In this document: in pieces, positions 1-8,859 of the stretch
Layout: each line of letters starts with the position of its first letter
How positions within the stretch are numbered: position 1 is the first letter of the stretch
DNA from: Kiritimatiellia bacterium
Lineage (GTDB): Bacteria; Verrucomicrobiota; Kiritimatiellia; RFP12; UBA1067
Direction of reading: 5' to 3'
Length of the DNA: 35,930 bases
Assembly: GCA_028700415.1 (NCBI GenBank)
Contig: JAQVSS010000011.1
Span: 1-35,930, forward strand
Made by a program: the position numbers and the translations under genes
Notes under the pieces: model-generated
What the model was told of the DNA's origin: nothing
The model's input: only the letters and a program-made list of their open reading frames with translations
Databases searched by the model: none

Positions 1-1073
1 TCCCTGACTGTGAGCACGGGCCGCCCCAGCGTTTCAGGGCCACCCAAGTAAAAAGGCATGCCCTTGTGAATAAGCATCACGCCGTCATCGCAGACCGTGA
101 TCTCCGCCAGAGAGTCCGCACCTGCCCCCGTGTAAAACGAGCTATAGCTGCTGTGAACCTGCATCTGGAACTTCGCGCTCCCGGCCACCGTCACCCGTCC
201 GGTCGACCCTGCGTAGTAAGCAAGGTAAGCCGTCCTGTTTGAGCTCAGAAACACCAACTCCGCCTGATCCTTCAGATTCACTATCCCCGTACCGTAATTC
301 CCGATATACAGGAAGTTCGCCAACTCGTTCCCCACCTCGACCCTGCCCATGCCGGACACCTCCAGATGCCCGTAGCTACCCGAACCGTTCCCGATATACA
401 GTGTAGTGCCCCACCCGCCCCCGAACTCGGCCCTGCCCGTGCCGGACACCTCCAAACGCCCATCGCCGCCCGTGCCGTTCCCGAGATAGAACTGTGCATT
501 CTTGTTGGTCTCGGCCTCCGTGAAAACGCCGTTCATGGAGAACGTGCCGGCCGTGACCTCCATCCGCCCGGCTGACCAGTCGCCGACCAACATCCGCGAG
601 GCGTCCGTGGGGGTTGCCTGCATCAGGTTGGTGAACGCCACCGTGCCGCCGTCGACGCGGAGCAACCCGCCGTTTTTAACGACAGCGATCCTGTCATCCG
701 AAGGCGCACGCCCCGCATACGACCACACGCCGCCGTTGGTCACGCACACCTCGGCGCTGCGCCCGATCTCAACATACCCGTTGGAGACCGTGAACCCAGA
801 GGCCGCGATATCCAGCCGCGTCGTGTTTGCCGCGACGTTGCTGACGGTCATGTTGCTGATAACGCCCAAAGGCGTCTCCCCCACCGTAACCCGGTAGGAG
901 GCCGCCGTCTCTGTCAGGTCGGCCGAAGTGTTGTCCGGAACACCGAGATTCCAGTTTTCCGGACCGTTCCAGGATCCGCCCAGCATATTCGTCCAGGTTG
1001 TCGCCTGGACATTCGAAGCGCCGCATAACGCCGCCAATAAACAAGCCCGCCCAACTCTTCCGAACAGCTTCAT
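1..1073 (-). CDS. Autotransporter-like / beta-strand-repeat secreted protein, N-terminal part (runs off the left edge of the window)
   Basis: Reading the minus strand from CAT at 1071-1073 gives MKLFGRVGRACLLAALCGASNVQATTWTNMLGGSWNGPENWNLGVPDNTSADLTET..., with a signal peptide and repeated 'YIGNGSGSYGHLEVSGMGRVEVG'-type units; open to the window edge, so absent from the ORF list. Confidence 0.8.
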   Translation of the reverse strand, partial: MKLFGRVGRACLLAALCGASNVQATTWTNMLGGSWNGPENWNLGVPDNTSADLTETAASYRVTVGETPLGVISNMTVSNVAANTTRLDIAASGFTVSNGYVEIGRSAEVCVTNGGVWSYAGRAPSDDRIAVVKNGGLLRVDGGTVAFTNLMQATPTDASRMLVGDWSAGRMEVTAGTFSMNGVFTEAETNKNAQFYLGNGTGGDGRLEVSGTGRAEFGGGWGTTLYIGNGSGSYGHLEVSGMGRVEVGNELANFLYIGNYGTGIVNLKDQAELVFLSSNRTAYLAYYAGSTGRVTVAGSAKFQMQVHSSYSSFYTGAGADSLAEITVCDDGVMLIHKGMPFYLGGPETLGRPVLTVR

Positions 1074-1117
1074 CGCACACCCGCCTTTCCCAATAAGACA
1101 TGCGAAACGGCCTGCCT

Positions 1118-4009
1118 CTATTCAAAAAACAGCCAGCCGAGATTCTCGGGGTTTTCGTTGCACAACCTGAGCCTGTAGGGCCACGGGTTCCGCGCGATCC
1201 ACACGCGTTCGCCACCGCCCGACACATGCCGGACATTGATCCGCAACGGGGCCGGCGCCACCGCGTCCATCCCGCGCGAAACAAAGGGCAGGCGGATCCA
1301 TCCCTGCCAACCGTTCGCGCCTTCGCGAGCATGCGCGTCGAACGCCTGGGAGAGCCACGGCATCTTTTGGCCCGAGCCGGACATGCTGTAGTTGAGGCAC
1401 GTCCACAGTCTGCGCGGCTCTAGGGTCAGCGTGATACTGTCTGACTTTTCCGCGCCGTCAAACGCCACGTAAAAGGCATCGCGGTCGTGGCAAACCGTCC
1501 ACCGGAAGTTTTTGGCGCCGGCCTTGCGGGGCGCCGGTTTCTCGCACGTTTGCCACACGAAGTCCCTTGGGAAGAACCCGGAAATATCTTTTGTCCGGTT
1601 GCCGATATCCCCGCAGTAGAGCGAGCGCAGCGAGACGCCGGCGGGCGCGCGCCCGGAGTATTCCGCAAACACATCTTTGCCGGACGCGATATCGCGCTCA
1701 AGCGCGGGAATCTCTTTTTCGAGCACGTTTTTCAACTGGTTCATGCGCCAGCGGATTTTTTCGGGAAAGTACTTATAGCCCTCGGCCTCGGAATGGAACC
1801 CAAGACGCGAGTCGCGGCCGCACAACCAGACCAATTCCGCGCCGTTTTTCCGCTCCTCCTCCACAATGCGCCGCATCTCCCCGAGGAGCGTGCGCTGCTT
1901 CTCCGGCTTCCCGTTCACCATGCGCTCGCGCAGGTCATAGAACCGGAGAATGTTCAGGCCGCTGCGGAACTGGATGCCCAAAGCCCGGGCCACGCCGATG
2001 TCCAGCCGCCTCTGCGGCAGAAGGGCGGGGTCGGCCTCAACCTCACGCAGCAGCGCCACGCCCTGATCCCAGAGGTCACTCATCGCACGGCACTCCTCGA
2101 TCGCCTCGGACAGGGTGTAGACCTGCCCAAGCGCCTCGCCGATCCGGTCGCCGCTCGGCGCGTACGGGGTGCCGATGTGCTGGCCCGTGTGCCACGCGAT
2201 CTGCCAAGTCGGCGCGAGCGGCACATCACGGGGGCGCAGGAGCAACGGCCAGACCACGCCGTCATGCATGGGCCCCCAGTACTGGAATTCGGTCACCAGG
2301 GGATAATGGCCGTACCCCTCGGTGAAGAGCGTCAGGGCGCGCGCGACCGTTTCGGCATGACGCCCCCATTCCGGCCCGACCAGACGGCGCATGAACGCCG
2401 CTTCGTTCTCCGGGAACGGTTCGAACGAAAGCTCTCCCGCCGCCCGGTTCATGATCCCGGGATAATTGCCGAAATACCAGCAGAGCATCACGTTCGAAAC
2501 ATCCAACTCCCGCATCGCGCTGAATTTGCGGTACAGCATTCCGGGAACAGGGACAAAGGGGATGGTGGCCACCTCATGCGAGCAGCCGGTCTGGATCTTG
2601 GCCGACATCGGCGTGCCGGCCTCTTTCGCGAACGAGGCCAGCCGCTCATACCGCTGGCTCGGCCCCGGCGTCGAGATCCAGTAATCCGCCCCCCTGCGGC
2701 CGCGGCCGAACACGTCCTTCGTCACGCCCGACTCGAAATTGAACTGCATCGTGACGTGCTCGGGACAGTGTTTCGGAAGCTCATAGACCCAGTCGCCCAA
2801 GTCCTCATCCTGGGGCATGTAAAACCAAGCGATGAATCTGGCGTCGGGGTTGGCGTCGTGCATCCCCTTGGCCATGGGCTGCAGCGTCCTGTGAATGATC
2901 TCCCACGGCTCTTTCTTCGAGCAGACGGGGCAGGTGGAGCGCCGGTTGCTGGTCGCGGCAACCACGCTTTGGCAAGTCGTCCGGCGCTCGCCATGGCTGA
3001 TGTTGATCATCCCGCCCAAATGCGGGACCTGAGAGAAAATGAAGCGCGTCGACTCGTAGAGATAGCGCTGCGAGACGTCCGACCACGGGCAGAACGGACG
3101 GGTGTTGCCAATCAGGTCGCCCCCGAGTTCCGGATGCCGCTTCAGTACCGGCGAATCGGTCTCCCACGCCGTCGGCTCAATGGAGAAAATGTAAATGCTG
3201 ACCCCGTACCGGCGGCATTGCTCAACCGTCTTCCGCAGCTTGGCCAGACGGCGCTCGACGTTCTCACCATACTCGGGAGCCACCCCCGTCTTGCACAGAT
3301 CCTTGAACGTGATCGTGAGCCATAGCCCGTTAACGCCTTCATGCGCCAAGCGGTTCAGGTACTGGTCGGGATAATAGTCCACGTCGTCCATCAGCTCGTC
3401 GCGGTAACGCGGCGGGCGTTTGATCGGTCCGAAAAAGCAGCGGGAGATGCGGGACTTGATGAACGGTTTGCGTTCCGTTGTGCCGAGCGGCAGGAACGGC
3501 CCGCACACCTCGCGCATCATGTCCTCAACCTTGAAAAGGCCGCGGCGGATGCCCTCCGTGTCGGCGGCCAGAATCCGGCAGCGGTCCGCGGTCACCTCGA
3601 TCCGGTAGGCCTCGAACACCGGCGTCTCCGCCTTTGCGGTCTCGATGACGAACGGGCCGTTGGCCGGGATCTTGCCGGCCGCGCAAAAGTCGGCCACGTC
3701 GGCATAGGCCGTCTTCAGCATCCCCTCGGGGTCTGGAAAATTCGCGTCGACGCGGACACCGCGGCTCAGGTCGGCCTCGCCCGCCGCGGCCGCGCGCGGG
3801 CTCCAGCCAAGGCCGTCGCCCCAAAGCGGCGCTTTCAGATCATTAATGAACGTCCATGCCTCGTCGCCCGGCTGCGCGGGCGGAGCCCCGAGATCCTGCA
3901 GGGTGTCCTTCGGCAGATTCTGCGCCGACGCCACCAGAGAAGACACGCCCGCCATGGCGGCCAAAACCGCGAAGGTCGTGATACCGCGTTTGAATCTTGT
4001 CATCGTCAT
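1118..4009 (-). CDS. Secreted glycoside-hydrolase-like protein (GH20/DUF4838-like barrel) with C-terminal CBM9-like domain
   Basis: 967-aa ORF (track start 4021 is GTG; ATG at 4009 or 4003 with AAGGAAGG upstream is more likely). Signal peptide; 'EGIRRGLFKVEDMM' N-domain; 'LNRLAHEGVNGLWLTITFKDL' barrel; homologous along its length to the 5157-7469 product. Confidence 0.75.
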   Translation of the reverse strand: MTMTRFKRGITTFAVLAAMAGVSSLVASAQNLPKDTLQDLGAPPAQPGDEAWTFINDLKAPLWGDGLGWSPRAAAAGEADLSRGVRVDANFPDPEGMLKTAYADVADFCAAGKIPANGPFVIETAKAETPVFEAYRIEVTADRCRILAADTEGIRRGLFKVEDMMREVCGPFLPLGTTERKPFIKSRISRCFFGPIKRPPRYRDELMDDVDYYPDQYLNRLAHEGVNGLWLTITFKDLCKTGVAPEYGENVERRLAKLRKTVEQCRRYGVSIYIFSIEPTAWETDSPVLKRHPELGGDLIGNTRPFCPWSDVSQRYLYESTRFIFSQVPHLGGMINISHGERRTTCQSVVAATSNRRSTCPVCSKKEPWEIIHRTLQPMAKGMHDANPDARFIAWFYMPQDEDLGDWVYELPKHCPEHVTMQFNFESGVTKDVFGRGRRGADYWISTPGPSQRYERLASFAKEAGTPMSAKIQTGCSHEVATIPFVPVPGMLYRKFSAMRELDVSNVMLCWYFGNYPGIMNRAAGELSFEPFPENEAAFMRRLVGPEWGRHAETVARALTLFTEGYGHYPLVTEFQYWGPMHDGVVWPLLLRPRDVPLAPTWQIAWHTGQHIGTPYAPSGDRIGEALGQVYTLSEAIEECRAMSDLWDQGVALLREVEADPALLPQRRLDIGVARALGIQFRSGLNILRFYDLRERMVNGKPEKQRTLLGEMRRIVEEERKNGAELVWLCGRDSRLGFHSEAEGYKYFPEKIRWRMNQLKNVLEKEIPALERDIASGKDVFAEYSGRAPAGVSLRSLYCGDIGNRTKDISGFFPRDFVWQTCEKPAPRKAGAKNFRWTVCHDRDAFYVAFDGAEKSDSITLTLEPRRLWTCLNYSMSGSGQKMPWLSQAFDAHAREGANGWQGWIRLPFVSRGMDAVAPAPLRINVRHVSGGGERVWIARNPWPYRLRLCNENPENLGWLFFE

Positions 4010-4017
4010 CCTTCCTT

Positions 4018-5148
4018 TCACTTATTCCGGGCCAGGTTGAGCTTTTTCATCATCCCCCGCCTGCCCTTTTCGTATTTCGCGCGCGGGTTGCCCTGAAAAA
4101 GGTGTCCGCAGCACTCGTCCCACCACACCGAAGGCATGGTGTTGTACTTGATACAGATGTCGGGAATGCCGTGCGTCGTGGTGATCCGCTCGAAGATCAG
4201 CCGGTAGAGGTCCCGTGCTTTCATGGTGCTGCCGAACTTCAATCCGACCTTCTGGAGCAGATCCAAATCGCGCTTCTGGCTGTCCAGGTCGCCGGACCCC
4301 ATCACGTGCGTGCAACAGTTGAGCTCGGGATTGCGTCCCGGGCAGGGGGCGCAGATCATCCAGTCCGCCCCCTTCGCCATCTTGATCCCGATGTCGGGCT
4401 TACGGTTCAGGATCAGGTCGAGCAGCTCGGGCAGGTTGTCCTCCTTGTAGCCCGGACGCAGCCCTTCGCCGTACTGGCACACCGCGCAGACGAGAATGTG
4501 CGGCCGGACAGGCACGACGCTGGCGGCATAGAGCGCCTGCAGCGACTTGGCCTTCTCCCGCGCCATCTCCTCTTCGGTCCGCGGGGAGATCAGCGCTCTG
4601 ACGCCCTTCTCGAATCCTTTCTCGTAATTGTCGCCCGCGGCTTTCGGGCAGCCCTTCCACGCCTCGCCCGTGACCGTGTCATAGCCGCAGATGCCCGACA
4701 CCGTGGGCAGCCCCTTCAGCAAAAGCTCAAACAGCGCGCGCGCCGGCAGCGTGCAGCCGGGCGCCAGGCCGAGGATCTGCAAAACATCCAGATCGCGCTT
4801 CCGGTTGAACTCATCGCTCTCCGGCGTGTCCTCTCCCGTGCCGGAATCCTGAAAGGAGTACAAGGCGCCGGCATGGCAGGCGAGCGTCACGGGCACGTCC
4901 GGATTTCTCCGGAGCGCGTCGCGGATCTGCCTGGCTCTCTCATATTGCCGCACCGGCTCATGGCCCTCTTCGCCCAGCGAACACACCGTGCACAAAAGCT
5001 GGTACGGCCGGATCGTCAGAGGCGTGGACTTTTTCGGGACAGCGCCATCGGGAGCGGCAGACGCCTGCGCCAACGCCGCAGGAACCATACCGACCAGCCC
5101 GCCGGTTCCGCAAAGCCCCGCGCACTGTAAAAAATTGCGCCGTTTCAT
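4018..5148 (-). CDS. Exported Cys-rich protein with two tandem DUF1284-like repeats
   Basis: TAT-like start MKRRNFLQCAGLCGTGG; halves align: 'IRPYQLLCTVCSLGEEG...RDLDVLQILGLAPGCTLPARALFELL' vs 'VRPHILVCAVCQYGEG...DWMICAPCPG...RDLDLLQKVGLKFGSTMKARDLYRLI'. Confidence 0.75.
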   Translation of the reverse strand: MKRRNFLQCAGLCGTGGLVGMVPAALAQASAAPDGAVPKKSTPLTIRPYQLLCTVCSLGEEGHEPVRQYERARQIRDALRRNPDVPVTLACHAGALYSFQDSGTGEDTPESDEFNRKRDLDVLQILGLAPGCTLPARALFELLLKGLPTVSGICGYDTVTGEAWKGCPKAAGDNYEKGFEKGVRALISPRTEEEMAREKAKSLQALYAASVVPVRPHILVCAVCQYGEGLRPGYKEDNLPELLDLILNRKPDIGIKMAKGADWMICAPCPGRNPELNCCTHVMGSGDLDSQKRDLDLLQKVGLKFGSTMKARDLYRLIFERITTTHGIPDICIKYNTMPSVWWDECCGHLFQGNPRAKYEKGRRGMMKKLNLARNK

Positions 5149-5156
5149 TTTTTGTT

Positions 5157-7469
5157 TTACTCCTTATCCGCGAGCTGCCCCTGCAGCCAGCGGCAATTGA
5201 CCACCTTTTCCAGCAGATCCAGCGGCAGGTAAAAGTACTGGCACGACGGCTCAAACCCGATCCGCGAATCTTCGCACACCAGCGCATACAGTTCGCGGGC
5301 CAGCCCGATCTCGGATTCCAAGCGCTGCCGGATCTCTTTCCCCAGGCGTTGGCGCTCGGCCGGCGGCAGCGTGTCCGGGGATTCCGCAAGCGCGTCGCGG
5401 GCGATCACGAAACGCGCCTGGTTGGCGACGGATTGGAACGTGATGCCCGCCGCCCGTGCATATCTCAGGTCGGACTGGACCGCGCCGCGCCGGCCGGGCG
5501 GCGCCTTTTCCACAGCCTTCCGCAGTTCGGCGACGCCCGGCCCCCAGCCGGCCGCCAGCTTCTCAAACTGGGACGCGAATACCTCGCGCGGGTAAGGGCC
5601 GCGCCACCCGTCCAAATCGTCGTAGGGGAGCCCCCACATCGTCGCCTTGTAGCCGGTCTTTGCGGGATACACCGGGTTGGCCGCCCCCCACTGCACGGGG
5701 GAGGTGTAGACCACGCTGATGTGGAACGGGTAGTGGCGGAAAGCGTCGCTCAGCAGCGTCCACGCCCGGCGCGCGTGAGGTCCCCCCGCGGCGCCAAACC
5801 GCTCTTGGGCCATCTGCTCCAGCTCCGCGCCGACCTCGGGCACAGGCGCCCTGTTCAGGCGCCGGGCAAGCTCGAAGTTCGGCGAGGGGTGCCCGCCCAT
5901 CGTCCACCCGATCAGCATGCCGTTGAGCTTCTGCGGGGCCAGGTTGCGGATGTGCTCGGCCACAAGGTCCATCACCGGCAGATAGGGGATGCTCGCGATC
6001 TCACAGGTGTTGTTGAACTGGATTTCGGCGGCCCGCCTGATCCCGGCTTGCGCGGCAGACTCCCAATGCCGCAAAGCCCGCGGGCCGGGGCCCACCGCGG
6101 AAATCGAATATTCGCCCACCTTGGTTTTGACGCCTCCGCGCTCGATCGGCAAGTCCCATTCGCTGACCGACATGAGCCAGACGGTCTTCGGCAGGCGGGC
6201 GATGATCTCCCTCGCGTCGCCGTGCCCCTTCCAGCCCCAATCCGACACGATGACGTTGGCCGCCGGGCTGCCGCGGTGAACACCCTCCTCCAGCGTGGCG
6301 ACCACTTCGGCGATGATGTCGGTGTCGCTGCGCGTTTTGCAGCGCCCGCAGGTCTGCCAGCGTCCGTGCGACGCGCAACTGGTCAGGTTTTCCGAAGCCG
6401 TGATCGCGTAGATGCCGCTCAGTCCCGGCACTTCACGGAACACGTGCGCCAACGCGTCGGCCATCCATTTCCGGACCGCCGGATGCGACGTGCAGAGGGC
6501 GGTCAGCTCCTTCTCCTGAACGCCGGCCATCCCGGAACGCTTTTGAAAGAAGGCGTTGGGCATGGCCCGCGGCTCGTTCATGTAGAGGTACACGCCGACG
6601 CCGTACCGCTTGGCCCGCTCCACCAAGCCCCGGAGGTTCGCCAGGCGCTGGGCATGACCGTCGCCGAATTCGGGGAAGGCCTCCCCGCCGGGCGCCAGGT
6701 CGCGCAGGACGACGTGCAGCCAGATGCCGTTGACCCCCACGGAGGAAAGCCGCTGCAAAAAGCCGTCGGGATACGGGTCCAGCTTGGGGTTCAGCAGCGG
6801 GTCGCCGAAGACCGCGAGATAGGAATAGACAAACCGCAGGGAAACCGGCCCGCCCGTTTCTGACGGTGCCGCGTAACCGGGCAGGGGGCTGCCGAGTTGC
6901 CGCACGAAATCGAAGCGCGGCTCCACCGGGAGGCGGAGCTGCCCGCCAAACTCCCGCTCGACCACCCGCCGGATCTCGGCCGCGCGGCGGCGGGCCGCCT
7001 CGTTGGGCGGCGTGTAGCGCAGCGCCGCGCACTTCGGTTTCAGGCTCCCCAGTTTGATCCAGAGGAAATCCTCCTCCCGCAGGCAGAAGTCCAGGCGCTC
7101 AGGCGTCATCTCCAACAGTTCCAGCAGTTGGCCGTAGGGCAAAAGGTGCCAGTTGCGCCGGAGCACCGAAACATAACCGCGCGTTTTTATCTCGGGCGGA
7201 ATGGCCGCCGCCGGCGGCAGCCCCATGGAGGCGGCCAGCGCCGCGACGTTCTCCGCGGAAGTCTCCAGCACCTTCGCCAGCTTGGCCGGATCAACCGCGT
7301 TCCAGTTGCGCCAGACAAACTCGTGCACGCGGTCCGGAAAGTGGGCGGCGGCCAGCGCCGCCGGAGCGCCGCCTTCCGGCAGGACAACCCCGGCGGACGA
7401 ATCGCCGCACGTGAAACAATAAACTGCCGCGGATAAACATGCCGTCTGCCCTAAAAGCCTTACTCTCAT
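5157..7469 (-). CDS. Secreted glycoside-hydrolase-like protein (GH20/DUF4838-like), paralogue of the 1118-4009 product
   Basis: 770-aa ORF, signal peptide, 'LQRLSSVGVNGIWLHVVLRDLAPGG...AKRYGVGVYLYMNEPRAMP' matches the paralogue; ends 8 nt before the DUF1284-like start. Confidence 0.75.
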   Translation of the reverse strand: MRVRLLGQTACLSAAVYCFTCGDSSAGVVLPEGGAPAALAAAHFPDRVHEFVWRNWNAVDPAKLAKVLETSAENVAALAASMGLPPAAAIPPEIKTRGYVSVLRRNWHLLPYGQLLELLEMTPERLDFCLREEDFLWIKLGSLKPKCAALRYTPPNEAARRRAAEIRRVVEREFGGQLRLPVEPRFDFVRQLGSPLPGYAAPSETGGPVSLRFVYSYLAVFGDPLLNPKLDPYPDGFLQRLSSVGVNGIWLHVVLRDLAPGGEAFPEFGDGHAQRLANLRGLVERAKRYGVGVYLYMNEPRAMPNAFFQKRSGMAGVQEKELTALCTSHPAVRKWMADALAHVFREVPGLSGIYAITASENLTSCASHGRWQTCGRCKTRSDTDIIAEVVATLEEGVHRGSPAANVIVSDWGWKGHGDAREIIARLPKTVWLMSVSEWDLPIERGGVKTKVGEYSISAVGPGPRALRHWESAAQAGIRRAAEIQFNNTCEIASIPYLPVMDLVAEHIRNLAPQKLNGMLIGWTMGGHPSPNFELARRLNRAPVPEVGAELEQMAQERFGAAGGPHARRAWTLLSDAFRHYPFHISVVYTSPVQWGAANPVYPAKTGYKATMWGLPYDDLDGWRGPYPREVFASQFEKLAAGWGPGVAELRKAVEKAPPGRRGAVQSDLRYARAAGITFQSVANQARFVIARDALAESPDTLPPAERQRLGKEIRQRLESEIGLARELYALVCEDSRIGFEPSCQYFYLPLDLLEKVVNCRWLQGQLADKE

Positions 7470-7514
7470 GCTCCGCTTCCTTTTTTATGTTTCACGGGGA
7501 ACCGGGCACGGCAG

Positions 7515-8561
7515 CTACGCCGCGCGCGCAAGCCCGTCGCCGACGCCGATCATGACGACCGAAACGACCAGCGCGATAATGCCCGTCCACAGGTACAGGC
7601 GGGTCTTGGCGTCGACCCCTTTCCACTCCTTCAGCACCAGCCCCCAGAGATTGCTGAAGATGATGATCGCGGCCATGAAAATGCTCCAGCCCGCATAGCT
7701 GTACTCGCCCAGTTTCGTCGTGCCCGTGCCGAAGCTGAAGTACTGCCCGTACCACAGGATCCCGCTGATGATCGCGAGGAAGTAATTGAAGAACAGGGTG
7801 CTCCGGGGCCGCACCACATAGTCGCCGAACGCCTTGTTCTTTTTGGTCTTCAGCATGGTGGCGATAAAGTTGGTCGTGAACCCGCCCGCCAGCGCGAAGA
7901 CCAGCAGCGGCATGTTCTTGAAGACCTCCACCGTGCCGGCATCCACCGCCACCCGGGCGATCGGCGCGCCCGCGGTAAAGGCCAGGGCCATACTCGCGCT
8001 CATGATGCCGCCCAACACCGCCATCGTGACGCCCTTGCCCAGCGCGAACTCTTTGACCGAGGCTTTCTTCTCCTCTTCGCTCAACATCGTTTCCTTGCGC
8101 ACACCCGCATACCCGCACAGCGCGGTGCCGGCCAGGCACACGAGGAAGCCCAGCAGCACGACGATGCCCGGCATCGTCGTGAACAGCAGCCCGATTTTCC
8201 CGTCGATGGCCGCAGGCACCAGCGTGCCCACGATCGAGCAGACCCCCAGGCAGACCGACTGCCCGAGCGAAAGCCCCAGATACCGCAGGCCCAGCGCGCT
8301 CATGAGTCCGCCGAAGCCCCAGAGCACGCCGAACCCGTATGCCCCGAGAATGCTCTTCATTGGGCTCGAACGCAGAATGGCCCACAAGTCCGGCGTCGTG
8401 ATCAGCCCGGACAGCGGCGGCAGGATCACCCACGCCACAAAGCCGAGGCTGATCCAATAGGTTTCCCACGTCCACTTTTTAATCGCGTGGGAGGGGACAT
8501 AAAAACTGGCCGCCGAAAAACCGCCCGCCACCAACAAGAGAATCCCAATAAACTGCTCCAT
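7515..8561 (-). CDS. RhaT-like L-rhamnose/proton symporter family transporter
   Basis: 348 aa, about ten hydrophobic segments; 'GGFSAASFYVPSHAIKKWTWETYWISLGFVAWVILPPL' is characteristic of RhaT proteins. Confidence 0.85.
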   Translation of the reverse strand: MEQFIGILLLVAGGFSAASFYVPSHAIKKWTWETYWISLGFVAWVILPPLSGLITTPDLWAILRSSPMKSILGAYGFGVLWGFGGLMSALGLRYLGLSLGQSVCLGVCSIVGTLVPAAIDGKIGLLFTTMPGIVVLLGFLVCLAGTALCGYAGVRKETMLSEEEKKASVKEFALGKGVTMAVLGGIMSASMALAFTAGAPIARVAVDAGTVEVFKNMPLLVFALAGGFTTNFIATMLKTKKNKAFGDYVVRPRSTLFFNYFLAIISGILWYGQYFSFGTGTTKLGEYSYAGWSIFMAAIIIFSNLWGLVLKEWKGVDAKTRLYLWTGIIALVVSVVMIGVGDGLARAA

Positions 8562-8691
8562 ACCGTTACCCTTTCGTTACCTCAAACCGTGTAAACACCT
8601 CACTCAACACTCATCACACCGTCCGGACGGAGAACCGCCGGACAACCACCCGCCGCCTCAATCTCCATGAAGCCGACAAATCGCCGTAGAC

Positions 8692-8721
8692 ACTGTACCG
8701 AACGCCTTTCTTGTCCGTCAA
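8692..8721 (-). promoter_or_regulatory. Putative sigma70-type promoter for the RhaT-like gene
   Basis: Minus strand TTGACG (8716-8721) - 18 nt - TACAGT (8692-8697), about 130 nt upstream of the start at 8561. Confidence 0.45.
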
Positions 8722-8859
8722 GACCTCCGGAGGACCGTGTCACATGAAACCTCGTTGCGCGCAACCCCGAAGGGACGCGCCGCGCGCCCGCGTCAGCGCC
8801 CCCTGCCCAAACGGCCCGTTTCCCGGCCTTGGCGAATCGTTTGCTCAGTTGACTCGCTT

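Noticed and set aside
1487-3325. 612-aa plus-strand ORF (and similar long plus-strand ORFs at 5349-6863, 13765-15444, 19947-21614, 32440-34758)
   Set aside because: Antisense shadows of well-supported minus-strand genes in GC-rich DNA; Arg/Ala/Pro-rich, low-complexity translations with no recognisable motifs.
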